Assembly (NCBI RefSeq): GCF_000981385.1
Contig: NZ_LATZ01000129.1
Coordinates: forward strand, 186,001-250,000
DNA length: 64,000 nucleotides
Origin: Bacillus sp. SA1-12
Lineage (GTDB): Bacteria; Bacillota; Bacilli; Bacillales; Bacillaceae
Reading direction: 5' to 3'
Position 1 is the stretch's first letter. Each line of letters opens with the position of its first letter. The notes below the pieces were generated by a model that was not told the origin of the DNA, ran no database searches, and saw only the letters and a program-made list of their open reading frames with translations. Of this stretch, positions 1 through 8,669 are shown piece after piece. A program made the translations under genes and the position numbers.

Positions 1-565
1 CTGCCATCCACTGATATTGATGGTACCGATCCCGTGCCAGCATTTTACGGAACGTTGCTCGTACACCTTCATCATTGGTCATATGGTATAACCTTGCTAC
101 TTGAAGGCGGCCTTGGGATTCCGCATGAAGATTTGAACGCATATCGGCTAATAAATTTCCGCTTGCTACGATATACGAGCCATTCCATGGGACACCAGTT
201 GAGCTGGTAGGCAATCCGCCTAGTCCGCTGACTAGCAGGTGCTGGGGATTTATTCCGCCCATAATAGAAGCGGTTACCGGATCCTTTGCTGCTTCTGCTT
301 GGTCCTCAGGTGAAGCACCATCTAGCAATTGAGAGATAAGGGAACAAAGCATTTCCACATGACCAATTTCTTCTGTACCAATATCCATAAGCATGTCCTT
401 ATATTTTTCTTCTCCGCGGCAGTTAAACCCTTGGAAAAGATACTGCATCATAACAGTCATTTCCCCAAACTGTCCGCCTAAAACTTCTTGTACTTGACGA
501 GCAAGCATGGGGTCTGGACGCTCAACCTTTACTTCAAACTGCAATTCTTTTTGATGTCGAAACAA
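1..565 (-). CDS. manganese catalase, 3' part cut by window edge
   Basis: Only the N-terminal 188 codons are inside the window. The reverse strand reads FRHQKELQFEVKVERPDP, then GGQFGEMTVMMQYLFQGFNC and DIGTEEIGHVEMLCSLISQL. This matches the ferritin-like dimanganese catalase family (CotJC/YjqC/YdbD group), which dismutates hydrogen peroxide. The Glu of GGQFGE and the Glu/His of TEEIGHVEM fit the dinuclear metal ligands. The start is a TTG at 565, preceded by a strong AGGAGGAGA ribosome site at 571-579; no ATG lies in a suitable place. Family members are about 270-300 residues, so roughly a third lies beyond base 1. In Bacillaceae such proteins are cytosolic or spore associated; which applies here cannot be told. 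Confidence 0.9.
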   Translation of the reverse strand, partial: MFRHQKELQFEVKVERPDPMLARQVQEVLGGQFGEMTVMMQYLFQGFNCRGEEKYKDMLMDIGTEEIGHVEMLCSLISQLLDGASPEDQAEAAKDPVTASIMGGINPQHLLVSGLGGLPTSSTGVPWNGSYIVASGNLLADMRSNLHAESQGRLQVARLYHMTNDEGVRATFRKMLARDRYHQYQWMA

Positions 566-817
566 ACGAATCTCCTCCTATGAATTTGAATTAATAGCCA
601 TTTCTGCCTCGATCTCCTATTCCCCGCCTAGATTACGATAAAACTAATATAAGGAATTTAAGGAGAAATACCTAATAGAAAATAATGAAAAAAAGGGAAA
701 TTAGTTCGGTGTATTAGATATCCATTTTGCCATTTTTTTATATTTTTAGGAAAACTAAAGGAATTAATGAGTAGTAAGCAGAAGGGATTAGAGTAATCGT
801 AACTAAGAAAGGTGGAA

Positions 818-1324
818 ATGATTTTGCAGAACTTTGAATATGACATTATTGAGTTGCCGGCTTATCGGGGAATCGGATTAAAATGGAGTGGATCATATAC
901 AGAAATTGGATCTTTAAAAAAACTTATTACCAGTATGAGTACGAGAGTTGGAGAATTAGATCATGCTATCCATCCAGAGGTTCAATTAGGTCTATCATAT
1001 CATTTAAGACCTGATGGCTTTGTGCATTATTCGGTCTATGAAGTTAGTGAAGCCCAACAACTTCCCGATGGCATGGCGGAAATTTATATACCGAAAATGA
1101 CGTATCTGATGACACATCACAAAAGAGATCAAAATATCGGTCAAACCTACGAAAAAATAGAGCAATGGATGAAAAGAAGTGACTATGAATCTTTTGTTGA
1201 AGCAGATGTAAAATATTATGATAATTTACCGATCAAACATGAAAGATATCCGAAAGACCGTGATTCTACGAAACCGCATTTTGATATCTATATTCCTATT
1301 ATTAAGAGAAGATCATTTTCTTGA
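818..1324 (+). CDS. GyrI-like / AraC effector-binding-domain protein
   Basis: The 168-residue product is a stand-alone GyrI-like small-molecule-binding domain, as found at the C-terminus of some AraC regulators and in the E. coli gyrase inhibitor SbmC. Supporting parts are the opening YDIIELPAYRGIGLKWSGSY, the central strand VHYSVYEV, the segment MAEIYIPKMTYLMTHHK and the end HFDIYIPII. No DNA-binding helix-turn-helix is present. I chose ATG 818 because AAAGG at 808-812 sits 5 bases upstream; an in-frame GTG at 812 overlaps that site. Its ligand is unknown. It stands alone, with no clear operon partner. Confidence 0.75.
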   Translation: MILQNFEYDIIELPAYRGIGLKWSGSYTEIGSLKKLITSMSTRVGELDHAIHPEVQLGLSYHLRPDGFVHYSVYEVSEAQQLPDGMAEIYIPKMTYLMTHHKRDQNIGQTYEKIEQWMKRSDYESFVEADVKYYDNLPIKHERYPKDRDSTKPHFDIYIPIIKRRSFS

Positions 1325-1497
1325 AAATATAGATATAAGTATGCGGCGATATCTAGCTAAATGAAATAATGATGCTAGAGTACGTACTGCCAAGAATCCA
1401 GCTGTTCAGGGCTAGATGGTAAACAGCTTCTTCTATTCCTGAGCAACTGCATTGCACTTGGCAAGTAGGGAGTTGATTTATTTTTTAAAGCTGCGGC

Positions 1498-2346
1498 TTA
1501 CTCCAATGTTTTATGATGATAAAGTTTCCGATATTCCGTCGGTGTTAAACCTTCTTGTTCCAGGAAGCGTTTATTAAAATAGCTGATACTCGGATAGCCC
1601 GCCTTCAATGCAATATCTTTAATTGTCATTTCTTTGTTGTCCAACAGCCATTGCTTGCTCATCTGAAGCCGGCATAATGTAATAAACGCCATTGGTGTCA
1701 TTTGCGTAGCACGTTTAAATAAACGACAGAAATAATAAGTGCTTACACCAGCTTGCTCTGCCCAATAATCTAATTCGAATGGCTCACAAGCCTTTCTTTG
1801 CATTAAGGGGAGAAGGGGCTGAATTCGATCATCAAGTTCTTGTCTGCGATCAGAAGTTTTTGGTACCGCATTTGTAATGAATTCCATCAAAAAGGTATAG
1901 GTTAAAGTGGACAAACGAGATAGGTGCAGAAAGCTATTCTCCTCCGCTTCAATGAGAAGCTGCTCGTGTGCTTCCTCAACAGGTTTAATATGCTTAACAT
2001 TCCAAAGTGAATAACGATGAAAACCTCTTTCTGATAGAAATTGATTAAGGATACTTCCATAAAAATGAACCCAGCGAATATTCCATGGATCATCTTTGCT
2101 GCTATAATACCGCTGTTCTTGCATTGGAAAGTATAAAAATGCGTCCCCGCGTTTTAATAGATATTGTTTACCATCTGCTTCCACAAAACCTGTTCCAGAT
2201 AGGACAAAATGGATACTAAAGTTATTTAATGTCCCTACCTTACGATCGACATCATGCTCAGGTGCATCATAATACCAGCCGATAGATTCAGGAAGAATCA
2301 TATATTCATGGTCATTTAAAGTAGGCAATAAATATTGTCGGTTCAA
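1498..2346 (-). CDS. AraC family transcriptional regulator
   Basis: This is an AraC-type regulator of about 282 residues with an N-terminal cupin-like sugar-sensing half (IHFVLSGTGFVEADG, LLKRGDAFLYFP) and two C-terminal helix-turn-helix motifs (LDYWAEQAGVSTYYFCRLFK and IKDIALKAGYPSISYFNKRF, then GLTPTEYRK). It is divergent from the Gfo/Idh dehydrogenase and aldo/keto reductase genes, so it probably activates them. The start is uncertain: TTG 2346 has a weak GAAAGAG upstream, while ATG 2385 would add 13 atypical residues and has no visible ribosome site. The inducer is not evident, but cupin AraC proteins of this kind usually respond to sugars or polyols. Confidence 0.85.
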   Translation of the reverse strand: MNRQYLLPTLNDHEYMILPESIGWYYDAPEHDVDRKVGTLNNFSIHFVLSGTGFVEADGKQYLLKRGDAFLYFPMQEQRYYSSKDDPWNIRWVHFYGSILNQFLSERGFHRYSLWNVKHIKPVEEAHEQLLIEAEENSFLHLSRLSTLTYTFLMEFITNAVPKTSDRRQELDDRIQPLLPLMQRKACEPFELDYWAEQAGVSTYYFCRLFKRATQMTPMAFITLCRLQMSKQWLLDNKEMTIKDIALKAGYPSISYFNKRFLEQEGLTPTEYRKLYHHKTLE

Positions 2347-2390
2347 AATTATCACTCTTTCGTAGCAAAATAGTTTCATATGCATAGCAA

Positions 2391-2429
2391 TAAGATTCTA
2401 TTTTTATTTTAATCTTAGTCTTATATAAT
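2391..2429 (+). promoter_or_regulatory. divergent promoter region with AraC-type inverted repeat
   Basis: TAAGATT (2391-2397) and AATCTTA (2411-2417) form an exact inverted repeat with 13 bases between arms. TATAAT at 2424-2429 is a perfect -10, but the -35 position has no good match and coincides with the repeat. That is the usual layout of an activator-dependent promoter, here for the dehydrogenase gene at 2471. Assignment of the site to the adjacent AraC protein is inference. Confidence 0.45.
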
Positions 2430-2470
2430 GACAATATAGTATTAACTAAGGCATAAAGGAGAGGAACGGA

Positions 2471-3466
2471 ATGAAGAAGATTCGTTGGGGGATCATGGGT
2501 TCAGCAAGTATTGCAAAGCGGGCCGTTATCCCTGGAATTCAACAATCTGAAACAGGGGAAGTTTATGCGATTGCAAGTCGCGGACTAGAAAAAGCAAAAC
2601 AAACAGCAGAAGAATTGAATATACCAAACGCCTATGGAAGTTATGAAGAGTTACTTGCCGATCCAAATATTGATGGCGTTTACATTCCACTGCCAAACCA
2701 CTTACATAAAGAATGGACAATACGTGCTGCTGAGGCTGGAAAGCATGTATTATGTGAAAAACCATTAGCGATTGATGCCAGTGAAGCTGCCGAAATGGTT
2801 GAAGCATGTGAAAAAGCTGGTGTTGTTTTTGCGGAAGCTTTTATGTACCGCTACCACCCTCGCTATATGATGATACAAGAAATTATTCAATCAGGAGAAA
2901 TAGGAGAGCTTCGGGGCATCCATGGAACATTTACCTTTAACAATGCAAAAGACAAAGGGAATGTTCGTTATAAGCAAGAATGGGGCGGTGGTTCACTATA
3001 TGATGTGGGGGTTTACCCAATTAGTGCTGCACGGATGCTGCTTGGCCAGGAACCGCAAGCTGCTACTGTGCACGCCTTATTTTCTGAAGACCATGATCAT
3101 GTAGATATGATGGCATCCGGCATCCTTGAATTTGAAAAAGGTGTTGCTCTTACATTTGATTGCGGAATGTGGGCAGCCTTTAGAAATACTCTTGAGATTC
3201 TTGGCACAGAAGGCCGTATTGAGGTTCCTTCAGCATTTGTTGTGCAACAAGATCAATCAGATAATTTTTATGTCTTTTCGAAAGACGGACGCAGAGAGGT
3301 AGAAGTTCCTCGTTTGAATCAATATTCTTTACAGGCAGATGCACTAGGAAAAAGTATTTTAAGTGGAGAGCCTCTTCCTTTTCCAGCAACAGATGCCATT
3401 TCGAATATGAAGGTTCTTGATGCATGTTTAACATCGGCAAAAGAACGCCGTCGTGTTGAAATCTAA
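2471..3466 (+). CDS. Gfo/Idh/MocA family oxidoreductase
   Basis: This 331-residue NAD(P)-dependent dehydrogenase has the N-terminal Rossmann fold (RWGIMGSASIAKRAVIPGI), the family hallmark CEKPLAIDASEA, in which the Lys is catalytic, and a C-terminal substrate domain with GGGSLYDVGVYPISAARMLLG. Family members oxidise or reduce the ring hydroxyls of sugars and inositols. A strong AAGGAGAGG ribosome site precedes the ATG. The gene is followed after 17 bases by an aldo/keto reductase, forming a two-gene operon opposite an AraC regulator. The exact substrate cannot be read from the sequence; a plant sugar or polyol is likely. The second A of the usual GxGxxA motif is altered to G-S-A-S-I-A, as in many members. 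Confidence 0.9.
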   Translation: MKKIRWGIMGSASIAKRAVIPGIQQSETGEVYAIASRGLEKAKQTAEELNIPNAYGSYEELLADPNIDGVYIPLPNHLHKEWTIRAAEAGKHVLCEKPLAIDASEAAEMVEACEKAGVVFAEAFMYRYHPRYMMIQEIIQSGEIGELRGIHGTFTFNNAKDKGNVRYKQEWGGGSLYDVGVYPISAARMLLGQEPQAATVHALFSEDHDHVDMMASGILEFEKGVALTFDCGMWAAFRNTLEILGTEGRIEVPSAFVVQQDQSDNFYVFSKDGRREVEVPRLNQYSLQADALGKSILSGEPLPFPATDAISNMKVLDACLTSAKERRRVEI

Positions 3467-3483
3467 TAATCTAGGAGGAATGT

Positions 3484-4428
3484 ATGATGAAAACAATTAA
3501 GATTCCAGGATTAGACAAACCGGTAACCACTCTTATTCAAGGCTCCGACTATTTTAGACCAAGCGTTTATGAAAGGGTATGCAGTGTATTAGATCGCTAT
3601 TTTGCTATAGGCGGTAATACAATTGATACTGCTCACATCTATTGTGGCGGCGAAAGTGAAGTGGCAATTGGTCAATGGATGAAAGATCGTAATAATCGTG
3701 AAGATGTCGTGATTCTTACAAAAGGGGCACATCATGATCAAAACGGTCCACGTGTTAATCCAGAGGCTATTTCTAGTGATCTATTTAAGAGCTTAGAGCG
3801 TCTTGGAACTGATTATATTGATTTATATGCTTTACATCGTGATGATCCTTCTGTACCAGTCAGCATTATTATTGATGCATTAAACGAACACATCAAAGCT
3901 GGACGCATCAAAGCAATTGGAGGATCAAACTGGACAGTCCAGCGCTTACAAGAAGCAAATGAATATGCAGCAGAAAATGGGCTTGTTGGCTTTACCTTCA
4001 GCAGCCCAAATCTTAGCTTAGCAAAAGCAAAAGAACCTTTTTGGGCGGGCTGTGTTTCTGCTGATGCTTCGGATTGTGCATGGCATAAAGAGCATCAGCT
4101 TCCGATTCTATCGTGGTCTTCCCAAGCAAGAGGCTTCTTTACAGGCCGCTTTACACCAGAAGATCGAAGCAACGAGGATCTTGTACGTGTATTTTACAGT
4201 GATGACAACTGGGAACGCCTCCGCCGTGCAGAGCAATTAGCGAAAGAGAAAGGTGTCACTACGATTCAAATAGCTCTTGCATATGTATTAAATCAACCGT
4301 TTCCTACTTGCGCGCTTATTGGAGCTCAAAATGAAGAAGAATTACAATCATGTCTTGAAGGCTCAAACATTGTGTTGACAGAAGATGAAATCAACTGGTT
4401 GGAGCATGTTGAAAAAAGTGTAAGCTAG
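3484..4428 (+). CDS. aldo/keto reductase family protein
   Basis: The 314-residue product has the aldo/keto reductase TIM barrel. Signature parts are FAIGGNTIDTAHIYCGGESEVAIGQW (catalytic Asp and Tyr), ILTKGAHHD (catalytic Lys), LGTDYIDLYALHRDD, AIGGSNW and the C-terminal coenzyme loop CALIGAQNEEEL. It would use NAD(P)H to interconvert a carbonyl and an alcohol. A clear TAGGAGG precedes ATG 3484, 17 bases after the dehydrogenase stop, so the two are co-transcribed and probably act on one sugar-derived substrate. A strong terminator follows. The conventional active-site His is replaced in the ALHRDD segment as in related sugar-active reductases; the exact function is open. Confidence 0.88.
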   Translation: MMKTIKIPGLDKPVTTLIQGSDYFRPSVYERVCSVLDRYFAIGGNTIDTAHIYCGGESEVAIGQWMKDRNNREDVVILTKGAHHDQNGPRVNPEAISSDLFKSLERLGTDYIDLYALHRDDPSVPVSIIIDALNEHIKAGRIKAIGGSNWTVQRLQEANEYAAENGLVGFTFSSPNLSLAKAKEPFWAGCVSADASDCAWHKEHQLPILSWSSQARGFFTGRFTPEDRSNEDLVRVFYSDDNWERLRRAEQLAKEKGVTTIQIALAYVLNQPFPTCALIGAQNEEELQSCLEGSNIVLTEDEINWLEHVEKSVS

Positions 4429-4479
4429 GAATATAGGAGTTAAACCATTTCCTATAAACATTTAGATCGATATCTTTAA

Positions 4480-4535
4480 AAATCAGGTGCTAAACCAAAG
4501 GGCAACGGCCTTCTTGGAGCAGCACCTGATTTTTT
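4480..4535 (+). terminator. Rho-independent terminator after the dehydrogenase/reductase operon
   Basis: AAATCAGGTGCT (4480-4491) pairs with AGCACCTGATTT (4521-4532) and is followed by a T tract. The 12-bp stem and its place 50 bases after the reductase stop make this a confident terminator. Confidence 0.85.
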
Positions 4536-4670
4536 ATAGATTGATGCAAATCAGGCAAAAACACCTTAGTATTGTACAAATGTACATGAATTTTCTCTAT
4601 GTTTATCCAATTTCTCCTCTTTTATAATAATTATGAAGCTTCAATAATGATAAAGGGAGGCAATAAGGGG

Positions 4671-6086
4671 ATGGCTGTAGCAAACAATCCGCTTTTATTA
4701 ACAGACGAGCAAATGAGAAAGTTTATAACTGATGGTTTTCTCGTTTTGAAAACAGATTTTTCCAATGAATTCCATGAAAGATTAAATGATCAGCTATTGA
4801 AAGTTTACGAGGAAGAGGGGAATCCAGGAAATAACTTATTACCGAGAGTAACGGAGCTGCAAAGAGTATTTGAACATCCGGTTATTACTGGAGCACTGAC
4901 CAGTGTCCTCGGACCTGATTATATGCTGCATGCCCATCGACACGGTCATTATAATGCTTCTTCAGTGCCAGGAGATTGGCATAAAGACAGTTATTGGGGC
5001 TATAATCGCATGCGGAATCATCATCCATGGTGGGCAATGGTTATGTATTTTCCACAGGATACACCAGCGGAATTGGGTCCTACTGGAATCCTGCCTGGTA
5101 CCCAAAATTACGACTCCCGCGTCTTTGAGTCAGATGAATTGGATCAAGAGGTATTAGCATGCGGAGAAGCAGGTACATTTGCTTTGATTCACTATGATAT
5201 ATGGCATCGTGCCACTCCAAACACACTTGGAAACCCGCGATTTATGCTTAAGTTTGAGTTTATGCGAACAAAAGCGCCAACCAAGCCGAGCTGGAATAAT
5301 GTAGAAAACGCATGGCGGCTTCCTGAAACTGCAAGCACGTTATTTGCGCAGCATAACGTAATGTGGGAAGAAACCTGGAACTGGTTATCGGGGAAACTTG
5401 GCAGCATGGCATCGACGGAAAGTTGTTCGTCAAATATGATAGAAAATAAGTTAAGTTCACTAGAGGATGAATATGAACCAGTGGCATTGAATGCTGCTTA
5501 TGAACTTGCATGCTGCGGAAAAGATGGTGTCGAAAACTTACTATCAGCCCTGCAGCATGAAAATAGTAATGTATCGCGGCTTGCTGCATACGGGTTATCC
5601 ATTGCAGGGAAAGAGGCAATCCCAGGTTTAATTCAAGCTTTGGATCATAGCAGAACATCTACAGTGGTCCGTGCCATTTTTGCTCTTAGTGAACATAGAC
5701 ATTTGGCAGCTGAAGCAGTTCCTGCTTTAAATCGATTACTAGAAAATGCCTCAGTAATCGTCCGAAGATCGATTGCAGAAGCACTTGGAATGATTGGGAG
5801 TCCTGCTGAGGAAGCGGTCGACGGATTAATCCGTTGTTTACAAGATGAGGATGCGCAAGTTCGCTTTATGGCAGGGCTTTCGTTATCTAGAATCGGTGCA
5901 TCAGCAGATCCTGCCGTTCCTCAATTGGAAATCGCTTTAGAGGATGAAAACCGATATGTACGTGCTCATGCAGCAGAAGCTCTTCGTTATATTGGAACAG
6001 AGAAAGCAAACAAAGCGTTGATTACATTTTTATTAAATTCTAGATGGTGCCCGACTACAACACCAGCAAGTACATTTTATCCGTAA
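4671..6086 (+). CDS. phytanoyl-CoA dioxygenase (PhyH) fused to HEAT repeats
   Basis: This 471-residue protein has two parts. Residues 1 to about 245 are an Fe(II)/2-oxoglutarate dioxygenase of the PhyH family: the HxD motif is H104-K-D106 in GDWHKDSYWGY, the distal His is H179 in YDIWHRATPN, and the 2-oxoglutarate-binding Arg is likely in GNPRFMLKFEF. Residues about 255-465 are HEAT-like repeats, visible as recurring units such as VSRLAAYGLSIAGKEAIPGL and VIVRRSIAEALGMIGSPAEE. I chose ATG 4671 with AAGGGAGG at 4653-4660; an upstream in-frame extension to 4599 has no ribosome site. It lies between a sugar-oxidation operon and an AraC regulator. The substrate is unknown; HEAT repeats suggest a protein partner or scaffold. 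Confidence 0.87.
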   Translation: MAVANNPLLLTDEQMRKFITDGFLVLKTDFSNEFHERLNDQLLKVYEEEGNPGNNLLPRVTELQRVFEHPVITGALTSVLGPDYMLHAHRHGHYNASSVPGDWHKDSYWGYNRMRNHHPWWAMVMYFPQDTPAELGPTGILPGTQNYDSRVFESDELDQEVLACGEAGTFALIHYDIWHRATPNTLGNPRFMLKFEFMRTKAPTKPSWNNVENAWRLPETASTLFAQHNVMWEETWNWLSGKLGSMASTESCSSNMIENKLSSLEDEYEPVALNAAYELACCGKDGVENLLSALQHENSNVSRLAAYGLSIAGKEAIPGLIQALDHSRTSTVVRAIFALSEHRHLAAEAVPALNRLLENASVIVRRSIAEALGMIGSPAEEAVDGLIRCLQDEDAQVRFMAGLSLSRIGASADPAVPQLEIALEDENRYVRAHAAEALRYIGTEKANKALITFLLNSRWCPTTTPASTFYP

Positions 6087-6116
6087 ATCTGCTAATCTCC
6101 TTTTGATTTATCCTTA

Positions 6117-6162
6117 ACAGGCAGTAAAACCCTCAAAGCTAGGTGAAGATTTTACTGCCTGT
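6117..6162. terminator. 13-bp hairpin between convergent genes
   Basis: ACAGGCAGTAAAA (6117-6129) pairs exactly with TTTTACTGCCTGT (6150-6162). It lies between the convergent PhyH and AraC genes. No good T tract follows on either strand, so it may be a weak bidirectional terminator or an mRNA 3'-end stabiliser. Confidence 0.5.
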
Positions 6163-6234
6163 AAAGATCAAGTAAGGGTTTGTTGTCCATGTCAGGTGAT
6201 ACGTAAGGATGTAAAGGTATAAGTGTAATAAGTA

Positions 6235-7071
6235 TCACTTTATCCGTGATTTTGCTGATAATTCACGAAATGAAGTTGGAGAAAGTCCTGTAAGTTCTTT
6301 AAACGCTCTAGAAAAATAGGAAAGTTCCATACCTACTGAATCGGATATTGACGAGACAGTTTGTTCACTAACGGCAAGTAACTCCTTTGCTTTTTCAATT
6401 TTTCGGCGGTTTATGTATTGAATCGGCGAAGATCCAGTAAAATTTTTAAAGACGGTAATAAAATAATTTGGATGAAAATTCGCTATTTGTGCTAGAGCTT
6501 CAACAGACAAGTTTTCATCCAAATGTTCTTCGATATAAGTTAAAATGGTATCCATTTTATCAAAAGAAGGCGATGCATTTAATTTAAAATGAATGGCTGG
6601 GCTTTTTTCAATGAATACAGCAATGATTTCAAGCAGGATTGAATGAACACGAAAGGTACTAGAAAGGCTATCGCTATGCATGTGCGTAATAAGCTGCTTG
6701 AACTTTTCTTCTAGTTCAGATTCATCTGGTCGAATAAAGACTGGGGTCTTCATTAGCTGAAATAAATGAAAATCACCGATTTTAGCTGTGAAATGGCACC
6801 AATATTTTCCGAACGTATTGGCGTTTATCGTTCCGTATGATTGAACTGAGCCTGAAGGCAATAAATAAAGCTCACCAGCTTTAGGGTAAAACGTCTCATT
6901 ATTTACTTTGACGAAACCTTCACCTTCCATAATATAATAAAGCTTATTAAAATCAGTTGTATAATTTTCATCACGCCAAGTTTCAGGGACTTTGGTATAG
7001 GCGGCAATGGATACATCCAATTGTACATTTGCAAGATTTTTCCCCAAAAAAGTTTCTGCCTGATTCTTCAT
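6235..7071 (-). CDS. AraC family transcriptional regulator
   Basis: The 278-residue protein has an N-terminal cupin domain (KLYYIMEGEGFVKVNNETFYPKAGELYLLPSG) and a C-terminal double helix-turn-helix (VEALAQIANFHPNYFITVFKNFTGSSPIQYINRRK and VSSISDSVGMELSYFSRAFKELTGLSPTSFR). This is the standard layout of a carbohydrate-responsive activator. It is convergent with the PhyH-HEAT gene. The ATG at 7071 has only a weak GAGAGTGG upstream. Nothing in the neighbourhood fixes its target; the PhyH gene is a reasonable candidate. Confidence 0.85.
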   Translation of the reverse strand: MKNQAETFLGKNLANVQLDVSIAAYTKVPETWRDENYTTDFNKLYYIMEGEGFVKVNNETFYPKAGELYLLPSGSVQSYGTINANTFGKYWCHFTAKIGDFHLFQLMKTPVFIRPDESELEEKFKQLITHMHSDSLSSTFRVHSILLEIIAVFIEKSPAIHFKLNASPSFDKMDTILTYIEEHLDENLSVEALAQIANFHPNYFITVFKNFTGSSPIQYINRRKIEKAKELLAVSEQTVSSISDSVGMELSYFSRAFKELTGLSPTSFRELSAKSRIK

Positions 7072-7239
7072 CTGATTCTACCACTCTCTTTCTATTATTC
7101 TTACATAAATAGAAAAAAACCGAATAAGGGACTCTTTTATGCCCGATATTCGGATCAATGCATTAGAAGGTATGTTAAAATAGGAATTCAAAGCGAACGC
7201 TTAGAATGAAAAACAAAATTTTCTGAATTTAAAGAATGT

Positions 7240-7419
7240 TCAGTAAGCGTTTTCATAGATGACGCCTTTAAATTTTATTTTAAGGTGTGAAGTGTCACCT
7301 TTCATAAAATCCTTTTTCATATCTTTAATTCGCTTAACAGCATCTGTCATGCCGGCAGCATTGATTTTATGTTCTCTTGTTTCAGTACCTGTATCTATTA
7401 AAAAAACAAACTGTTTCAT
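7240..7419 (-). CDS. small protein of unknown function (59 residues)
   Basis: The product opens MKQFVFLIDTGTETREHKIN and continues with AAGMTDAVKRIKDMKKDFMKG, ending KIKFKGVIYENAY. I do not recognise the family; it looks like a compact alpha/beta cytosolic protein with no signal peptide or membrane segment. ATG 7419 has a very good AAGGAG site 9 bases upstream, which argues that it is a real gene rather than a chance frame. A longer reading from 7473 has no ribosome site. It stands alone between an AraC regulator and a 446-base gap. Confidence 0.6.
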   Translation of the reverse strand: MKQFVFLIDTGTETREHKINAAGMTDAVKRIKDMKKDFMKGDTSHLKIKFKGVIYENAY

Positions 7420-7865
7420 CGTTGTATTCTCCTTAGATGTATGATTGAATAATTTTATTATATTATAAAACAAAATCTATTATTTTGTAAGCGTTTTAAC
7501 TAGATTTTTTTGAACAATTTGTGAAGCGGTTTCAAATGAAGGATTAGAATCATGATTTGTTAGGTGTCAGCAGGAAAATTAATAATGAATAGTTAAAAGG
7601 CAAATAAATAAAACACCTTGATTTTCTAAAAAAGGAGTAAGGAGGTCGCTTGTTATTGTCCATTTAGTAGTATTGCTGGTCAGATATATGAAGGTTTAGG
7701 AACCAGAAATTCATGTACTTTTATAAGCATCGCTTAGTCATCTAGTTTCAGCACATAGCCCTAAAAGACTCCAGACAATTTAGAATTGAAGGAAATGAAC
7801 GCCTTCTATTCTAAATTGTCTTATCGCCCGAGGCTGGAGCGCTTGGACTTATGTTCTATCTGACC
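7420..7865. other. 446-base gap with a long imperfect palindrome
   Basis: No convincing gene is seen. The striking element is an inverted repeat at 7773-7792 and 7802-7821: 20-base arms with one mismatch, loop of 9, starting AGACAATTTAGAAT. Outer arms CTCCAG (7769-7774) and CTGGAG (7834-7839) can extend it, partly in competition. It lies 45 bases past the stop of the reverse-strand PfpI gene and could end its transcript; the reverse-strand T tract (TCTTTTAG) is modest. Confidence 0.5.
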
Positions 7866-8417
7866 TTATTTAAGTAATCTAATAAATTCTCGCATGAACC
7901 CAGGCAAATCAGGCCATGCATGGCCAGAAACAAGATTTTTATGAATGTGTAAATGTTCTTCAATATATGTAGCTCCACATGCCGTTACATCGGGTTTACA
8001 AGCAATATATGCTGTATACTCTCTGCCTTTCATAAGGTCTGGTACAATAGATAGCACTTGTGCGGCATGGCAAATTGCACCGACAGGCTTATTTTCCTCA
8101 AAAAAGTGACGGACAATATTCGGCAATGATTCATCCAAGCGAATATATTCAGGTGCTCGACCACCAGGAATGATTAATCCATCATAATCAGACGGATTCA
8201 CATTGGCAAACGATATTTGAGAATCGATGCCATATGCCGGCTTTTCAACATATGTTTCCATGCCTTCAATAAAATCATGACTGACAGTTTGTAGTTTTTT
8301 TACAGAAGGTGAAGCGATCGTTACATCAAATTCCTCTTCCAGACACCGGTAATATGGATAGTAAATTTCAAGCGCCTCAACAGCATCTCCAGTCACAATC
8401 AGTACTTTCTTACTCAT
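7866..8417 (-). CDS. DJ-1/PfpI family protein
   Basis: The 183-residue product has the DJ-1/PfpI fold: a beta-strand opening MSKKVLIVTGDAVEALEIYY with the nucleophile-elbow-supporting Glu near 17, DYDGLIIPGGRAPEYIR, and the nucleophile elbow GAICHAAQVL with C116-H117. Relatives act as glyoxalases, deglycases or stress-related hydrolases; many have no proven activity. ATG 8417 has GGGAGG about 9 bases upstream; an in-frame TTG two codons earlier is less well placed. It stands alone, divergent from the amino-sugar PTS operon. The strong conservation of the Cys-His pair suggests an active enzyme. Confidence 0.87.
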   Translation of the reverse strand: MSKKVLIVTGDAVEALEIYYPYYRCLEEEFDVTIASPSVKKLQTVSHDFIEGMETYVEKPAYGIDSQISFANVNPSDYDGLIIPGGRAPEYIRLDESLPNIVRHFFEENKPVGAICHAAQVLSIVPDLMKGREYTAYIACKPDVTACGATYIEEHLHIHKNLVSGHAWPDLPGFMREFIRLLK

Positions 8418-8613
8418 GAACAAAACCTCCCATGAAACTTTTTTTTGTGTGTAACACCCGTCATGTTACCTTTTCATTTAATCAATTCGACAATTGTATA
8501 TGATTTCCTTTTTAATTAAGTGATGTTTGATTTATCACATCTAAATTGGAACGAATTAGCGCACTTGGTCCGTAAAAACAGATCCGATTTCATTCATTAC
8601 TCTAGCTCGAAAA

Positions 8614-8627
8614 TGAAAATATTTTCA
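8614..8627 (+). promoter_or_regulatory. perfect palindrome, candidate RpiR-family operator
   Basis: TGAAAATATTTTCA is a perfect 14-bp palindrome 130 bases before the PTS gene. Operators of MurR/RpiR regulators controlling amino-sugar genes in Firmicutes often have the form TGAAA-n-TTTCA, and an RpiR gene closes this cluster at 11195. The assignment is inference from form and context. Confidence 0.45.
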
Positions 8628-8655
8628 GTCTGAAAGGGGGAACAATGAAAATGGT

Positions 8656-8669
8656 TGAAAACGATTCCA
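8656..8669 (+). promoter_or_regulatory. CcpA cre site upstream of the PTS operon
   Basis: TGAAAACGATTCCA matches the cre consensus TGWAANCGNTNWCA at 13 of 14 positions, with the CG core intact. It lies 90 bases upstream of the PTS start, suggesting carbon catabolite repression of amino-sugar uptake. Confidence 0.55.
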
